A stretch of 57,919 nt of DNA from Prochlorococcus marinus bv. HNLC2 (lineage in GTDB: Bacteria > Cyanobacteriota > Cyanobacteriia > PCC-6307 > Cyanobiaceae), in contig GL947595.1 of assembly GCA_000218745.1 (NCBI GenBank), forward strand, positions 151,038 through 208,956, given 5' to 3'. Both the position numbers and the translations under genes were made by a program. Below are positions 57,442 to 57,919 of this stretch, piece after piece. The notes under the pieces were generated by a model that did not search any database, had not been told where the DNA came from, and saw only the letters and a program-made list of their open reading frames with translations. Each line of letters starts with the position of its first letter. Position 1 is the first letter of the stretch.

Positions 57442-57919
57442 ATGGCTACTACAAAATTCTTAGAACGAATATTTAAAAGTCTGATCATAGGTGGGCAGGC
57501 AATTAACTATATTTTTCAAGGGAAAATATCTAAAAATGATCTTACAGAGCAATTAATGGAATCTGGTCCAGGAAGTTTTTTAATTGTTTTAATAACTGGT
57601 ATTGCCGCTGGAACAGTTTTTAATATTCAAGTTGCTTCACAATTGACAGGAATGGGAGTATCTAGCGAAATCGGAGGACTTTTAGCAGTTGGTATGGCAA
57701 GAGAAATGGCTCCTTTACTAACTGCAACCTTAATGACAGGAAAAGTTGCCACAGCATATGCCGCGCAATTAGGCACAATGAAAGTAACGGAGCAAATTGA
57801 TGCCATAACCATGTTAAAAACAGAGCCAGTTCAATACTTAGTTGTTCCAAGATTATTGTCAATGATAATAATGTCTCCCGTACAATGTCTCCTATTTTTA
57901 TCTGTTGCATTATGGAGTG
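57442..57919 (+). CDS. MlaE-family ABC transporter permease (3' end outside window)
   Basis: Permease of the Mla/TGD lipid-transport type. The visible 159 residues start MATTKFLERIFKSLIIGG and include SFLIVLITGIAAGTVFNIQV, LLAVGMAREMAPLLTATLM (the conserved R-E-x-A-P motif) and EQIDAITMLKTEPVQYLVVP. In cyanobacteria and plastids this family moves lipids between membranes; ATPase and MCE-domain partners would be expected downstream, beyond the window. Confidence 0.92.
   Translation, partial: MATTKFLERIFKSLIIGGQAINYIFQGKISKNDLTEQLMESGPGSFLIVLITGIAAGTVFNIQVASQLTGMGVSSEIGGLLAVGMAREMAPLLTATLMTGKVATAYAAQLGTMKVTEQIDAITMLKTEPVQYLVVPRLLSMIIMSPVQCLLFLSVALWS

Overview
The window reads as chromosomal DNA of a high-light-type Prochlorococcus, or a very close relative. 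Base composition is strongly AT-rich and genes are packed with almost no spacers, with many convergent ends overlapping by 4-15 bases. Several genes are typical of marine picocyanobacteria: a nickel superoxide dismutase with its own processing peptidase, a high-light-inducible protein, the cyanobacterial division factor Ftn2/ZipN, a ClpR/ClpP pair, DUF3611, DUF3122 and ThiE with its extra N-terminal domain. Family names come from motif recognition only; no database was searched.

Layout. 1-3.4 kb (minus): ftsH (cut by the window edge), ribD, a DUF3122 protein and a small unknown. 3.5-10.9 kb (mixed): cobL, nadK, pheS, surE, DUF3611, the cofactor run ribF-thiE-thiS, and two very small genes. 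10.9-14.2 kb (minus): larB/cpmA, TIGR03792, ispF, trmD, era in one tight run. 14.2-20.6 kb: an unknown, then a Bax-inhibitor-like membrane protein, phoH, rpsP, ffh and ftn2 on the minus strand. 20.8-32.6 kb: pdhA, a group-2 sigma factor, NAD(P)HX repair enzyme, mnmA, lnt, an FKBP isomerase, sodN-sodX facing a nickel-transporter-like gene, then trpC, lpdA and a SpoU/TrmH methyltransferase. 32.9-39.5 kb: murA, tRNA-Leu(CAA), argD, folC, and a minus-strand pair (FAD-linked oxidase and cytosine-deaminase-like amidohydrolase). 39.6-45.7 kb: tRNA-His, miaB, ddl, an unknown, ftsQ, ftsZ, the SRP RNA (minus) and panB. 45.7-53.3 kb: hemW, a PIN-TRAM protein, clpR-clpP, ilvC, cobD/cbiB, an hli gene, four small membrane or secreted unknowns, and hup. 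53.3-57.9 kb: the only long gene-poor spacer, then glgX, tRNA-Gly(UCC), a GPH sugar transporter, and the start of an MlaE-type permease.

The strongest overall signal is technical. At least ten unrelated, mostly essential genes (ftsH, ribD, DUF3122, trmD, ffh, ftn2, trpC, lpdA, hli, glgX, and probably sodX) are broken by one-base gains or losses, while the expected protein continues intact in another frame. This pattern fits uncorrected sequencing indels better than pseudogenes, so I annotate each as one gene with a frameshift.

Most of the window is ordinary core metabolism and cell biology. The observation most likely to be new is a diverged tandem duplication of about 30 residues inside the C-terminal TRAM domain of MiaB. 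Other points worth checking are the nickel cluster (sodN, sodX, transporter) with larB also present, the gene-poor spacer upstream of glgX, the apparent trmD-ispF in-frame joining, and the set of small membrane proteins between hli and hup. I found no CRISPR array, insertion sequence, prophage or obvious defence system.
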